Assembly (NCBI GenBank): GCA_901538445.1
Contig: LR594586.1
Coordinates: forward strand, 248,001 to 312,000
Origin: Gemmataceae bacterium
GTDB taxonomy: Bacteria; Planctomycetota; Planctomycetia; Gemmatales; Gemmataceae
DNA: 64,000 nt
Direction of reading: 5' to 3'
The position numbers and the translations under genes are program-made. Shown here one piece after another: positions 25,088 to 37,240 of this stretch; positions within the stretch are counted from its first letter, which is position 1, and every line of letters starts with the position of its first letter. The notes beneath the pieces were generated by a model. It was not told the origin of the DNA, searched no databases, and saw only the letters and a list, made by a program, of their open reading frames with translations.

Positions 25088-26524
25088 TCAACCGGCGACG
25101 AGCCGCGTGAACGGCTCGCCCTCGTTCAGGGTCGGCCGCTCGGGCCGGCCCTTGTGCTTGTAGACGAGCTTCATGTGGTCCGCGCCGAGCAGGTGCAGCC
25201 AGGTCGCGTGGAGGTCGTGGACGTGGAGCCGGTCCTCGACCGCGTGCAGGCCGAGTTCGTCGGTCGCGCCGTACGCCCGCCCGCCCCTCACCCCGGCCCC
25301 GGCCATGAGCATCGTGAACCCATAGGGGTTGTGGTCGCGCCCGTTGCCCTGCTCGGATTGCGGCGTGCGGCCGAACTCGCCGCCCCACACCACGAGCGTG
25401 CTGTGGAACAGCCCCCGACGCTTCAGGTCGGCGAGCAGCCCGGCGACCGGCTTGTCCATGCTCTTGCACAGGCCCGCGTGGTTCTTGTCCAGGTTGGAGT
25501 GGGAGTCCCACTTGCTGCCGGCACCGTGGTAGAGCTGCACGAACCGCACCCCGCGTTCGACGAGCCGCCGGGCGAGCAGGCACTGCCGGCCGAACGTCTC
25601 CGTTTCTTTCTCGTCGGCCCCGTACAGCGCGAGGGTTTCCGCCGACTCCTTCGACAGGTCAACCGCCTCGGGCGCCTCGGCCTGCATGCGGAACGCCAGC
25701 TCGTAGGCGCGGATGCGTGCGTCGAGTTCGGTCTGGTCCGGCCGCGCGTCGGCGTGCCGCTGGTTGAGCTTCGCGAGGTAGTCGAGCTTCTGCTTCTGCC
25801 GGCGGGTGCCGACCGCGGCCGGCGTGTGCAGGTTCGGGATCGGCTCCGCCCCGGCGTTCAGCCGGGTGCCCTGGTACACCGCGGGCATGAACCCCGCGCC
25901 CCAGTTCCGCGGGCCGTTCACCACCGACGCGGGGTTGTCCTGCATGACCACGAACGCCGGCAGGTTGGTGTTCTCGGTGCCGAGCCCGTAGCTGACCCAA
26001 CTGCCGAGCGACGGCCGCCCGGCGAGGATGCTGCCGGTGTTCATCTGGCACACGCCGCCGGAGTGGTTGATGCCGTCCATCCAGCACGACCGAACCACGG
26101 CGAGGTCGTCGGCGCGCGTCGCCATGTGCGGGAGCCAGTCGGAGAACCACAGCCCGCCCTTCCCGTGCTGCTTGAACGTCCGCTTGCAGCCCATCAGCGG
26201 CGCGTCGTTCTCTCCCATCGCGAGGATGACCGGCTTGAACGTGCCGGGCAACTTCTGGCCGTGCAGCTTGTTCAGGAGCGGCTTCGGGTCGAACAGGTCG
26301 ATGTGGCTCGGGCCGCCTTCCATGAACAGGAAGATGACCGACTTCGCACGCGCCTTGAGGTGGGGCTCCTTGGCCGCGAGCGGGTCGGCCGCCTTCGCCT
26401 CCGCGGCGCGCGCGTCGCGGCCCAGCAGCCACGACAGCGCGACGCCGCCGAACCCGGCCCCGCCGCGGACCAGGGCGTCGCGGCGGGTGAGCGGCCGTTC
26501 GACGTGAGGGAGAGGGGAACCCAT
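25088..26524 (-). CDS. DUF1501 domain protein
   Basis: 478 residues. The start has a twin-arginine-like signal: [23 protein letters not shown]. The body shows the alkaline-phosphatase-superfamily-like features of DUF1501: [39 protein letters not shown] and [14 protein letters not shown]. In planctomycetes this gene almost always follows a PSD1/DUF1549/DUF1553 gene, as here with a nine-base gap, and the pair is thought to act in the periplasm on complex substrates. Activity is not established. The ATG at 26524 begins just before the Tat-like leader. Confidence 0.93.
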   Translation of the reverse strand: MGSPLPHVERPLTRRDALVRGGAGFGGVALSWLLGRDARAAEAKAADPLAAKEPHLKARAKSVIFLFMEGGPSHIDLFDPKPLLNKLHGQKLPGTFKPVILAMGENDAPLMGCKRTFKQHGKGGLWFSDWLPHMATRADDLAVVRSCWMDGINHSGGVCQMNTGSILAGRPSLGSWVSYGLGTENTNLPAFVVMQDNPASVVNGPRNWGAGFMPAVYQGTRLNAGAEPIPNLHTPAAVGTRRQKQKLDYLAKLNQRHADARPDQTELDARIRAYELAFRMQAEAPEAVDLSKESAETLALYGADEKETETFGRQCLLARRLVERGVRFVQLYHGAGSKWDSHSNLDKNHAGLCKSMDKPVAGLLADLKRRGLFHSTLVVWGGEFGRTPQSEQGNGRDHNPYGFTMLMAGAGVRGGRAYGATDELGLHAVEDRLHVHDLHATWLHLLGADHMKLVYKHKGRPERPTLNEGEPFTRLVAG

Positions 26525-26533
26525 CGCGGAACC

Positions 26534-28975
<2,442 letters not shown>

Positions 28976-29207
28976 TCAGACTGCCTTCTAATTGTGTCGA
29001 TTACCACCTGCACCCCTAGAAAGCCCTGCATCCCTTAAAGCGCACGCGAACTGATGAAGAACTTGTTTGAGATAGGCTCGATTTGATCGCAAACTATTTA
29101 CCAGTTTAGCTTTGCGATAATCGACAATTTCTCGGGGAGACCGAGACGATTGAGAGACTTTTTTCAATCGGTCAGGGTTGAGTCCTCACGAATCAGGATG
29201 CACTCGA

Positions 29208-30367
29208 CTAGTGGTTCACCACGGCTGATTTGTCTGTTTCGATCACCGGGTAGAGCCGTTTCAGCCTCGTTCTTGCGTCGGTCGTCGTGAACTGCCAATC
29301 GGCTGCGACAGCGGCAGCATTGCGATCCCGCTCCCAGGAAGCCACCTCTCGCCTCAAGGTTTCCATGTCGGGGATGCGGCGATCCAGACACTGCCGGGCC
29401 AGAACACTCAGCTCGCACTCGGCCACGTTCAGCCACGACCCGTGTTTGGGCGTGTAGTGCCACTCCAACCGCTCGCACAACCGCCGGGCCTCAGCCGCCT
29501 CGAATGCCTGGTAGAGCGAGGCCGGTGTGTGGGTGGATAAGTTGTCCAGCACCAGCACCACCTTCTCGGCGTCCGGGTACTGCTCATCCACCAACCGTCG
29601 GACGAAGCGGGCGAAGTCCACGCTCGTCTTTCGCTCCGTGACCTCCACGTGCCGCCGCCCGGCCAGAGGCTCGAACGCCAGGAATAGGTTGACCACACCA
29701 GCCCGGACGTACTCGTGATCGACCTTCGCCACGGAGCCGGGGCGGATCGGCAGTGGCTCCCGAGTGTCTCCGATGAGTTGCTTACCACCCTCGTCGACGC
29801 ACACCACGGGGCGGGTGTCGTCGGGCGGCCGGTGGTACACGGCCAGCACGTCTTCCATGTTCGCCACGAACGCGGCGTTGGCCTTCGGCGGGATCACCCA
29901 CTGCTGCTTGAGCCACGGCTTGATGTCGTTTTTTTCAGCGTCCGCCGAACCGTCTCGTCGGAGACGGCATCCACCACCCGCAGCTCGACGAGGCGGTCGG
30001 CCAACAGTTGCAATGTCCACCGCCCACGACCGTCCGGGGCTGGGGAGCACGCCAGGGCAACGAGTCGGGCTTCCTGTTCGCCGTCCAGCTTCCGGTATCG
30101 TCGCCCGGTCGGTTTCTTCCGATGCACGGCCGCATCCAACCCGCCCTCTGCAAATGCCTTGCGGATGCGGGCGACGGTCCGGACACCACAGCCGAGGGCC
30201 GTTGCAATTGCTTCGTCGCCCAAGCCAGGCCCATCGGCGTCGGCCTTGAGCAGGACCTGGGCGTGAGTGAGGACGCGGGCCGGGTGCGTACCCGTTCGGA
30301 CCAGCCGGACGAGCCGTTGGCGTTCGTCGGTGGTCAGGCGGACGACATGCTTGGGCTTCCGTGACAC
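29208..30367 (-). CDS. IS630-family transposase, made by -1 frameshift
   Basis: The first frame encodes an HTH region (LTTDERQRLVRLVRTGTHP, ALGCGVRTVARIRKAFAEGG, RRTLKK). The second encodes the DDE_3 catalytic domain (VCVDEGGKQL, VLVLDNLSTHT, WHYTPKHGSWLNVAECEL). They overlap at a run of seven A (minus strand, 29929-29935). A -1 slip on AAAAAAA joins RRTLKK to NDIKPWLKQQW and gives about 386 residues, normal length. Such slippage is common in IS630. GTG 30367 is the likely start, with GGAGG upstream, rather than an earlier TTG. All three catalytic acidic residues appear present, so the element may be active. Confidence 0.88.
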
Positions 30368-30430
30368 GAGATCTCCTCCAAGGGTGGAGGAGACCTTACG
30401 GAATGCCAAATGAAATGTGGTGGACCACTA
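29209..30430. mobile_element. IS630-family insertion sequence, apparently complete
   Basis: The element is bounded by inverted ends. The left reads GTGGTTCACCAC (29211-29222) and the right reads, on the other strand, GTGGTCCACCAC (30417-30428), with further partial match inward. Each end is flanked by the dinucleotide TA (29209-29210 and 30429-30430), the expected target duplication of IS630/Tc1-mariner-type elements. The transposase gene fills the inside and its stop codon lies in the left end. Length is about 1.2 kb, normal for the family. Confidence 0.9.
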
Positions 30431-30711
30431 GAGGCGAGCCCAAAAGCCCGAACTGCAACGAGGGAGGGTTGCCGAATCTCATCGATCCGTTGCGTTCTGT
30501 CGCGGACCGGTAGGATCGTGTCCACACCTGACCTCATGCCAGCCAGGCACGGTTCACGAGCACTGCTCACCGGGTGCCCAACGAGATCCGGTGTCGCATC
30601 CCGCACTTGCCCAAAGCCCTTTGCGCAGCAGGGCGATCCTCCGACATCGCCGCGGGTTGCGACGGGCGGTACACTGGAGTTGGCGAGCTTTTCTTTCTGG
30701 CGAGCAGCGGT

Positions 30712-30835
30712 TTGGTTCTGGAGAGTTGGGCTTGGTTCTGGAGAGTTTCGCGTCTTTCTGGAGAGTTTGGGCTGGTTCTGGAGAGTTTTCGTTGGTTCTG
30801 GACACCCCACCCCCCACTTCGCCCAGAACCATTTT
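30712..30835 (+). repeat. 20-bp-period array, copy 2
   Basis: Five units start at 30712, 30732, 30752, 30772 and 30792, each a version of TTGGTTCTGGAGAGTTnGGC, with exact 20-base spacing. The last unit passes into GGACACCCCACCCCCCACTT and then CCAGAACCAT. Downstream CCGTGAGTC and TGCCACCGG match the flank of copy 1. The rest of 30431-31257, around the array, holds no gene I can support. A short GC hairpin and the repeated words TTAATTCCGG and ATAATTCCGG (about 31080-31100) lie before the next gene. Confidence 0.92.
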
Positions 30836-31257
30836 TTCTCACCCTTTCATCGCACCGTGAGTCGCTACTGCCACCGGGCGGTATGTGCTGTGTCGCCTGT
30901 CCAAATCCCGAGTTTGGTCCGTACATGGTTCCGGATTTTCGGCGCGCCGCGTGCATACCTTCCAATTCAGAGAGCATGGCCGCTCAATCGACGTAAATCC
31001 TGACGGGTACGCGAGTCGCGTAACTCCTCCCCTTTGACACGGCAAACGCTCACGATTGTCATTCCTGACAAGTGGGTTAATTCCGGTGTTCAGGATAATT
31101 CCGGAAGAGGATCTGCCACCGGGTCGGAACAAAGTGTAACGGCTTGAGGATTCTCGCAAGAGCGACCTTCGCGGCCGGTATATCCCAAAGAAGGGGCGCA
31201 ACCTACCGCCCCGGCCGCGTTCGAGAGTCTCGAGATGCGGCAACAAGGAGCTTCACC

Positions 31258-31608
31258 ATGAAACGCATTGTGATGGCGGCGCTCGTCGCCCTGGGGGTGG
31301 AGTTCACCACCGCGGAGAAGGCCGACGCTCAGATTGTCTACGGCTACCGAACCCCTGGCTACGGCGGCATTTACTCAGGCGGTACGGCTTACGTGCCGGG
31401 TGCCGTCCAGAGCTATAACAGCTTTTACTCGCCGTACACCGGAACCGTTCAGCGGCAGGCGTACTACAGCAACATGTTCGGCCAGACCTACACCCGCGGG
31501 TACGGCTACAACCCGTGGAACGGCCAGGGGTACAACTACCAGTACTATCAGCCGAACTGGTTCACGCCGGCGTTCGGCGGCTACAACTACGGCTTCCGCC
31601 GCTGGTGA
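31258..31608 (+). CDS. Small secreted Tyr/Gly-rich protein
   Basis: 116 residues. A signal peptide (MKRIVMAALVALGVEFTTAEKADA) has a likely cleavage after ADA. The mature part is low-complexity and rich in Tyr, Gly, Asn and Phe (YGYRTPGYGGIYSGG, YSNMFGQTYTRGYGYNPWNGQGYNYQYYQPNWF). AAGGAG lies eight bases before the ATG. Such small proteins are frequent and often abundant in Gemmata-type planctomycetes, but no function is established; a cell-envelope or matrix component is plausible. It is a single-gene unit between an array repeat and the convergent acyltransferase gene. Confidence 0.78.
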   Translation: MKRIVMAALVALGVEFTTAEKADAQIVYGYRTPGYGGIYSGGTAYVPGAVQSYNSFYSPYTGTVQRQAYYSNMFGQTYTRGYGYNPWNGQGYNYQYYQPNWFTPAFGGYNYGFRRW

Positions 31609-31677
31609 TCGTCCCAAACCGAACTGGCAAACACTGCGGGCCGCGGGGTGACTCCCGCGGCCCGCTCGCGTTCTGCG

Positions 31678-32913
31678 TCACGAGAGCGCCTCGGCCTCGT
31701 CGGGCTTGGCGTCCTCGCCCTTGGGCGGCACCTCGAACCGCGGCAGTTCCGGCAGTTCCAGGTACGCCCTCGCCGCGATGGTCTGGTTCATCAGATAGAT
31801 GCGGGTCTTGAGGTGCTCGGTTAGCAGGTCCTGTGGGACCGTCTTGCCCTCGGAAACGGCCACCATGATCGGCCGGCGAACGTCCCGCGGCTTGTTCTTC
31901 GTCGGCTTCCCGTTGAAGTACGACATGTAGCTCCCCCAGCCGCCCTCGATCCAGCACGCGAACACCGGGGTGTGCGGGCGCGCCTTCAAGATTTGCCACA
32001 CTCCCTGCCCGTACCGCCGAAGCGGTTGCTCCTCGGTCCGCCGCAAGTACCCCTCGGGGAAGATGACCACGCACTCGCCGCGGTCCAGGGCCGCGATGGC
32101 GTCCTGGAGTTCCGTGGCGTCGCGCTTGATGGCCTTCTCCGGCACGCGGATGACCCCGAACGCCACCATGATCCGCCGGAGCACGGGGAGGTCGTAGAAC
32201 GCCGCGGTCATCATGGGCGTGATGGGCCGCGGAATGACTTTTCCGAGGAACCCGGGGTCCATCCAGCAGGCGTGGTTGGCGATCACGAGGCACGGGCCGG
32301 TCCGCGGGAAATCGGCGAGCCCCGGCCCGCGACCGCGGATGGCGTAGGCGATCCAGACGAGTGGTTCGAGGGTGAGTTCGAACCACGGGCGGAACAACCG
32401 CGTCGCAGTCCAGACCACGAGACCCAGCGCAACCGCTAGCAGGAAGTACCCGGCCGGGTCGAACGGGCGGCCGCGCGACACGAACAGCCAGGCGACCCCA
32501 CCGCCGAGGAGCGCTGCAACGAGAATCGCAGTCGTCTCCTCACCCGGTTGCGGCCCGCGACGGCCCCGGGCCAGCGCCCCGATGATCACGCCGAGCGGCA
32601 ACCCGTGCGCCCACGCCGGCCATCCCCCGTGAAGGAACGCCACGCACCAAGCGACCGCGACGAGCCACACCGGCGCGAAGTGCGTGGCGAAGCCTAGGGC
32701 GCGGTATCTCGACCAGTAGAGCATCGGCAGCAGTGCGCCCGTGGCTAGCCACCCCACGAAGGAGGTCACGGCGACCTTACGCTCGTCCGGGGTCGGCGTG
32801 TCCGCAACGAGGAGTGCGACCGTGGGGAGCGCCGCACACACGAGAGCGGCCGCGGTCAGACCCGCCAATCGCTCCCGGCGGAGTTGCGGTGATTCGGCTT
32901 CCGGATTCGGCAT
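31678..32913 (-). CDS. Lysophospholipid acyltransferase family (PlsC-like) protein
   Basis: 411 residues. The N-terminal half has about five membrane helices (LTAAALVCAALPTVALLVA, ILVAALLGGGVAWLFV and others). The C-terminal half is the acyltransferase: IANHACWMDP near 211 (NHxxxxD catalytic motif) and FPEGYLRRTE near 281 (FPEG substrate motif). The family moves an acyl chain from acyl-ACP or acyl-CoA to a lysophospholipid or other glycerol acceptor at the cytoplasmic membrane. An in-frame start further upstream exists, but ATG 32913 is where normal protein composition begins. It converges with the small secreted protein gene. Confidence 0.87.
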   Translation of the reverse strand: MPNPEAESPQLRRERLAGLTAAALVCAALPTVALLVADTPTPDERKVAVTSFVGWLATGALLPMLYWSRYRALGFATHFAPVWLVAVAWCVAFLHGGWPAWAHGLPLGVIIGALARGRRGPQPGEETTAILVAALLGGGVAWLFVSRGRPFDPAGYFLLAVALGLVVWTATRLFRPWFELTLEPLVWIAYAIRGRGPGLADFPRTGPCLVIANHACWMDPGFLGKVIPRPITPMMTAAFYDLPVLRRIMVAFGVIRVPEKAIKRDATELQDAIAALDRGECVVIFPEGYLRRTEEQPLRRYGQGVWQILKARPHTPVFACWIEGGWGSYMSYFNGKPTKNKPRDVRRPIMVAVSEGKTVPQDLLTEHLKTRIYLMNQTIAARAYLELPELPRFEVPPKGEDAKPDEAEALS

Positions 32914-33110
32914 TGAGGGTCCACCGGGCGAACAGAGCGAAGTCGTGGGGGTCGGTTTACCCCAAGCGCCCCCCTTCCGCAAGCCGCACAACCGGCAACT
33001 CCCGAACGCGGGGCGACCGGATCGCCCGGAGTTTGACTCAAGTTCCCCACAACGGGACGCGCATCGGTCTAGAATCGAGCGACGGGATTGTTCGCCCGAG
33101 GAGGAATGTC

Positions 33111-33965
33111 ATGATCCGCCGCCGCTTGGTGATCGCCACCGCCGCCTCGGGACTGCTGTTCACGGCGAGTTGCAAGCACAAGTGCTGCCTGAACGACCCG
33201 CAGAACCGCCCGAGCCCGTTCCGGCCGCAGGCTCCGAACAGCCCGTTCCTGCTCCCGCCGGCCAACGTCCCGACCGCACCCGTGCCGGTCGCACCGCCGG
33301 TCACCGGGCCGATCGTGCCGGGCGTCGGCCCCGGTGCCACCCAGAACTTTTCCTCGCCCCCAAGCCAGTCGGCCAAGCCCGCGCCCGAGGTGCTGCTCCC
33401 GGACCCGATCCCGGGCGGTGCCTCGCGGAGCTTCTCGCCGAGCAACTCTGGTCAGGGTCTTCTTGGCGGCCCGACACAGCCAAGGTCCGAGCCACCCCTT
33501 GCCAAGCCCGCGGATGCGACCACTGGTCTGCCCGGGTTCGCGAAAGTGGAGAACGGTCTCGCATCGGGCCGCAAGCCGACGCTCGACGGCTTCGACTCCC
33601 TCAAACGTGGCGGCTACCGCACCGTGGCTTACCTGCACCCGGCGGGGGCCGACGTGTCCGCCGCCCGCGACGTGGCCGAGGCCCGTGGGCTCAGGTTCCT
33701 CGCGATCGAGGCCACGCCCGAGAAGTTGCCCGAGAGCGTGACCGCCTTCAATAGCGCTGTCGGCGACAAATCCAACCGGCCGGTGTACACTTTCGACGAC
33801 GAAGGCGTTCGCACCGGAGCCTTGTGGTATCTCCACTTCAGAACGGTCGATGCGATGAACGACGACGCGGCCCGCGTCCGGGCGCGGCCACTCGGTTTCA
33901 CCAGTGAGGGCGACGAAGCGAAGGCCTTCAACCTTGCGATCCAGCGCTACCTCGAGACGCGCTGA
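33111..33965 (+). CDS. Lipoprotein with a phosphatase-like domain lacking the catalytic cysteine
   Basis: 284 residues. A signal ends in the lipobox FTASC (cysteine near residue 21). A Pro-rich linker (about 30-140) follows, then a domain of ~140 residues resembling dual-specificity/BLH-type phosphatases: KVENGLASGRKPTLDGFDSLKRGGYRTVAYLHP and VARELEG-like spacing. At the P-loop (HCx5R in active enzymes) this protein has VYTFDDEGVRTG: arginine and TG are kept, but Phe replaces Cys and Thr replaces His. Catalysis by the normal mechanism is therefore unlikely; binding of a phosphorylated or anionic ligand outside the membrane is possible. GAGGAGG is well placed before the ATG. Confidence 0.72.
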   Translation: MIRRRLVIATAASGLLFTASCKHKCCLNDPQNRPSPFRPQAPNSPFLLPPANVPTAPVPVAPPVTGPIVPGVGPGATQNFSSPPSQSAKPAPEVLLPDPIPGGASRSFSPSNSGQGLLGGPTQPRSEPPLAKPADATTGLPGFAKVENGLASGRKPTLDGFDSLKRGGYRTVAYLHPAGADVSAARDVAEARGLRFLAIEATPEKLPESVTAFNSAVGDKSNRPVYTFDDEGVRTGALWYLHFRTVDAMNDDAARVRARPLGFTSEGDEAKAFNLAIQRYLETR

Positions 33966-34010
33966 CCAAATTCCCGACGGACACGCCCGGCGAATCGCTA
34001 AACCATCCGA

Positions 34011-36134
34011 ATGCGGTTCGCTTTCCCGGTTGCCGTTGCGGCGCTGATCACTCTGAGCCTGCCCGCGGTCGGCGTTCTATTCGCCGACGGTGCCGGGTAC
34101 GGACCCGATCTCAACACCTGGCTCGAAGCCCGCGGCGGCCTGTCCCACCGCCTCGCAGTTTCGCTCCCCGCCGCGCTGGTGCTCTTCGCGGTGCCGATCG
34201 GGCTCATCGTCCTGCATCTGCTCCGCCTCCGCCGCACACCGGTGGTTGTGTCCAGCACGCTGTTCTGGCGGGCGAGCACCGAAGACCTCCACGCCAACGC
34301 CCTGCTGCGCTGGCTCCAGCGAAACGTCCCACTTCTGTTACAACTTTTCGCCGGGATCCTATTCGTCTACGGCGTCCTCGGCCCGCGGTTGCACGCGGCG
34401 CTCGGGTCCGGCAGGCACTTCATCATCCTGATTGACAACTCGGCGAGCATGGCCGCGACCGATGTGGAACCGACGCGCCTCGACTGGGCCAAGGCAGAAG
34501 CTCTCAAGCGGATCGACGCCGCGGCCGAGGGCGATGTCGGCATGGTGGTCGCATTCAACCGCGCGGCTGAGATCCGGCAAAGTTACACGACCGATCGCGA
34601 ACTGCTCCGTGCCGCCGTCCGCGGGGTCGAGCAGTCGGCGGGGCAAACGAGGCTCGACGAGGCGCTACGGCTCGCGGCCGGCCTCGCGAACCCGACGAGT
34701 TCGACCGAGAACGAGGCGACCCGCCCGCCGAACGCCGACCCCGGTAAGGAGCGGGCCTACGTCCCCGTAGAGGGAATCGCCGCCGAGATACACCTCTACA
34801 CCGACGGTGGCTTCCCGGCCGTCGCAGAGTTCTCTCTCGCGAATCTGGCGCTGGAGTACCACGCGCCACCGGTGGCGGCGAAGTCGAACAACGTCGCGGT
34901 CGTGCGCCTGGAGGCCGCTGGCGGTGACGCGGGCCAACTGAGTGTGACGGCCGCCGTGCGGAATGACCGCGCCGCGTCGGTTCAACTCACGGCACGGCTC
35001 GTCGCGCTCGACGGCTCGCGGGTCGTGCGAAGTTACACCAAGCCCGTCCATGTGATCGCGTCCGAGACGGCCGAGGTCGAGTTTACGGTCCCCGACCCGG
35101 AACTACCGCTGCGGATCGCACTCGAAGGCGCGGCCGACTCTCTCGCGCTTGACGACGTGGCGTGGGTGGTTCCCGCGGTCGCCCGCAAGGCCCGGGTCGC
35201 CGTGTACGGAGCAAGGAACCCGGTGCTGGATGCGTTCCTTGGCTCGGCCGAGACCCGCAAGGTCGCGGACATCACGCGGCTCGGTGCTGCTGACCTCGCC
35301 GACCCCACGAAGTACCTCGACCCGGGCCGCAACGTCCGGTTCGACCTTGTGGTCTTCGACCGCTGCACGCCCGCGGAGATGCCACGGGCGAACACTTTGT
35401 TCATCGGCTCGCGGCCGCCCGGTGTGTCGGCCGAGCCGAAGCCGGTGAGGAACCCGCGGATCGTGGGTTGGGCCGGTGGGCACCCCACGACCCGCGGGCT
35501 CAGGGATCTGTACGCCGTACCGATCGCGGAGGCCGCACGGCTCACCAACCTGCCGCCGGGAACCGAGCGAATCCTCGAATCCGACAGCAACGTTGTGCTG
35601 CTCGCCGGCGTGCCGCGGCTGCCGTTCACCGACCTCGTACTCGCTTTCCCAATCCTCGACGACGCGGGCAGGTGGAACACGCTCTGGCCGCTCGAACCGA
35701 GTTTTGTGCTGTTCCTGCGAAACGTGGTGCGGACCTACGGCAACGTTCGCGAAGGGACCACAACCGACGTGACCCGGGCCGGGGACAGCGTCGCGCTCCG
35801 CTGCACACCGGGGAAGCGCGTCAATGTCGTCACCCCCGGCGGCCGCTCGGAGTCGCTGGAGCCGACGGACCGCGGGGAAGCCACGTTCACGGACACCTCC
35901 GACCTTGGGGTCTACACCGCGACCGATGGGAGCGAGACGCAGCGGTTCGCGGTGAACCTGCTCGACGCAGAGGAGAGCGACCTTTCGCCCCACCCATCCG
36001 TGACCGTCGGGAGTCAAACAGCAACGGCCGGCGAGGTGCGGCGCGCGCCCCGCGAGTTGTGGAAGTGGGCGGTGGCCGCCGCGCTGCTGGTGGTCCTCGC
36101 CGAGTGGTGGGTGTACGCGTCGCGGGTGCGGTAA
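34011..36134 (+). CDS. BatA/VWA-domain membrane protein
   Basis: 707 residues. N-terminal helices include the Aerotolerance-regulator-N/BatA pattern (LVLFAVPIGLIVLHLLRLRRTPVVVSS, LLRWLQRNVPLLLQLFAGILFVYG). A VWA domain follows with FIILIDNSASM, where D142-N-S-A-S is the MIDAS metal site. The middle is beta-rich, and a single helix closes the chain (WKWAVAAALLVVLAEWWVY). Its stop overlaps the next start (TAATG), so it is part of the downstream operon. Its role there is unknown; BatA-like proteins usually act with MoxR ATPases, but none is encoded in this window. Confidence 0.85.
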   Translation: MRFAFPVAVAALITLSLPAVGVLFADGAGYGPDLNTWLEARGGLSHRLAVSLPAALVLFAVPIGLIVLHLLRLRRTPVVVSSTLFWRASTEDLHANALLRWLQRNVPLLLQLFAGILFVYGVLGPRLHAALGSGRHFIILIDNSASMAATDVEPTRLDWAKAEALKRIDAAAEGDVGMVVAFNRAAEIRQSYTTDRELLRAAVRGVEQSAGQTRLDEALRLAAGLANPTSSTENEATRPPNADPGKERAYVPVEGIAAEIHLYTDGGFPAVAEFSLANLALEYHAPPVAAKSNNVAVVRLEAAGGDAGQLSVTAAVRNDRAASVQLTARLVALDGSRVVRSYTKPVHVIASETAEVEFTVPDPELPLRIALEGAADSLALDDVAWVVPAVARKARVAVYGARNPVLDAFLGSAETRKVADITRLGAADLADPTKYLDPGRNVRFDLVVFDRCTPAEMPRANTLFIGSRPPGVSAEPKPVRNPRIVGWAGGHPTTRGLRDLYAVPIAEAARLTNLPPGTERILESDSNVVLLAGVPRLPFTDLVLAFPILDDAGRWNTLWPLEPSFVLFLRNVVRTYGNVREGTTTDVTRAGDSVALRCTPGKRVNVVTPGGRSESLEPTDRGEATFTDTSDLGVYTATDGSETQRFAVNLLDAEESDLSPHPSVTVGSQTATAGEVRRAPRELWKWAVAAALLVVLAEWWVYASRVR

Positions 36135-37240
36135 TGGGAGCTAAACAACCGGACGCGACGGTCGGTGTTGTTGGAGCGAGCGCACGGGCGGCGGTCCACT
36201 CGCTGCTCCGCGCCGGATACACCGCGTGGGCCGTCGATCTGTTTGGCGACCGAGACTTGGCGATGGTCGCGCCGTGCGCCGTGTGCCCGCTCGGCGAGTA
36301 CCCCGCTGCCCTCCCCGGCCTGTCAAAGCAGTACCCGCCGGGTCCGGTGATGTACACGGGCGGCCTGGAGAACCACCCGCAGGTCGTCGCGGAACTCGCC
36401 GCGTCCCGAGAGCTGTGGGGCACCGGTCCCACGGTACTCGAACGGGTGCGCGACCCGTACCAACTGTTCCCGGCGCTCGCGGGCGCGGGCTTCAGAGTTC
36501 CGATGTTGGTACGCCGCGGCCAGCCCTGTCCCGCGACCGGCCGCTGGCTCCGCAAGCCGCTCCGTTCCGGAGGAGGACTCGGCATCCGCTTCGCAAGTCC
36601 GGGAGAGCCCCCCTCGGCCGATCACGTCTTTCAGGAGTTCGTCGACGGCGTCCCGATGTCCGTGGTGTACGGCGGAACGACGCTGCTGGGAGTCTCGGAA
36701 CAACTGTTGGGCGAGCCGTGGCTGCACGCGAAGCCGTTCGTGTACTGCGGTTCGATCGGCCCGGTCGAGCCGCCCACTGAGCTTGTGAACCGCCCCGCGT
36801 CGACCGTGCTCGACTTCGGCGTGCGTGGGTTGTGGAACCTCGATTGCGTCCTGAGCCAGGGCTGCGTCGTTCCCGTCGAGATCAACCCCCGCTACTCTGC
36901 ATCGGTCGAGGTCGTAGAGCACGCGACAGGGCGAGCCGCTTTCATGGTCTGGCAAGACCAGGGTCGCCGTGCGGTTCCCGCCGTCGGCAAGGCAATCTAC
37001 TACGCCCCTCGCGACCTGTCGTTCCCCGCGAGCGGCCCGTGGGACGCGGACCTCGCGATGCCGTTCAACCCGTGGCGGCTCCCGACGTTCGCGGACGTAA
37101 CCGCGGCGGGTGCGGTCGTGCCGGCGGGCCAGCCCGTTATCACGATCTTCGCCTCGGGATCGTCGGCCGCGGAGTGCCGTGGACGGCTACAATCACGCGC
37201 ACGGGAACTCGACCTGCTCTTTGCGGAACACGCCACATGA
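36134..37240 (+). CDS. ATP-grasp protein of the H4MPT gene cluster
   Basis: 368 residues. ATP-grasp features are visible: GVVGASARAAVHSLLRAGYTAWAVDLFGD (N-terminal nucleotide-like fold), WLRKPLRSGGGLGIRFA (lysine and glycine loop), HVFQEFVDGVPMSVVY, and DCVLSQGCVVPVEINPRYSAS near 250 with the metal-binding E and N. Such proteins lie beside mch in bacteria that use tetrahydromethanopterin and probably form an amide or similar bond on a cofactor precursor. The start overlaps the VWA stop (TAATG) and the end overlaps mch (ATGA). The exact reaction is unknown. Confidence 0.8.
   Translation: MGAKQPDATVGVVGASARAAVHSLLRAGYTAWAVDLFGDRDLAMVAPCAVCPLGEYPAALPGLSKQYPPGPVMYTGGLENHPQVVAELAASRELWGTGPTVLERVRDPYQLFPALAGAGFRVPMLVRRGQPCPATGRWLRKPLRSGGGLGIRFASPGEPPSADHVFQEFVDGVPMSVVYGGTTLLGVSEQLLGEPWLHAKPFVYCGSIGPVEPPTELVNRPASTVLDFGVRGLWNLDCVLSQGCVVPVEINPRYSASVEVVEHATGRAAFMVWQDQGRRAVPAVGKAIYYAPRDLSFPASGPWDADLAMPFNPWRLPTFADVTAAGAVVPAGQPVITIFASGSSAAECRGRLQSRARELDLLFAEHAT

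Noticed and set aside
30712-30835. CRISPR array
   Set aside because: The period is only 20 bases with no unique spacers, and no cas gene is nearby.
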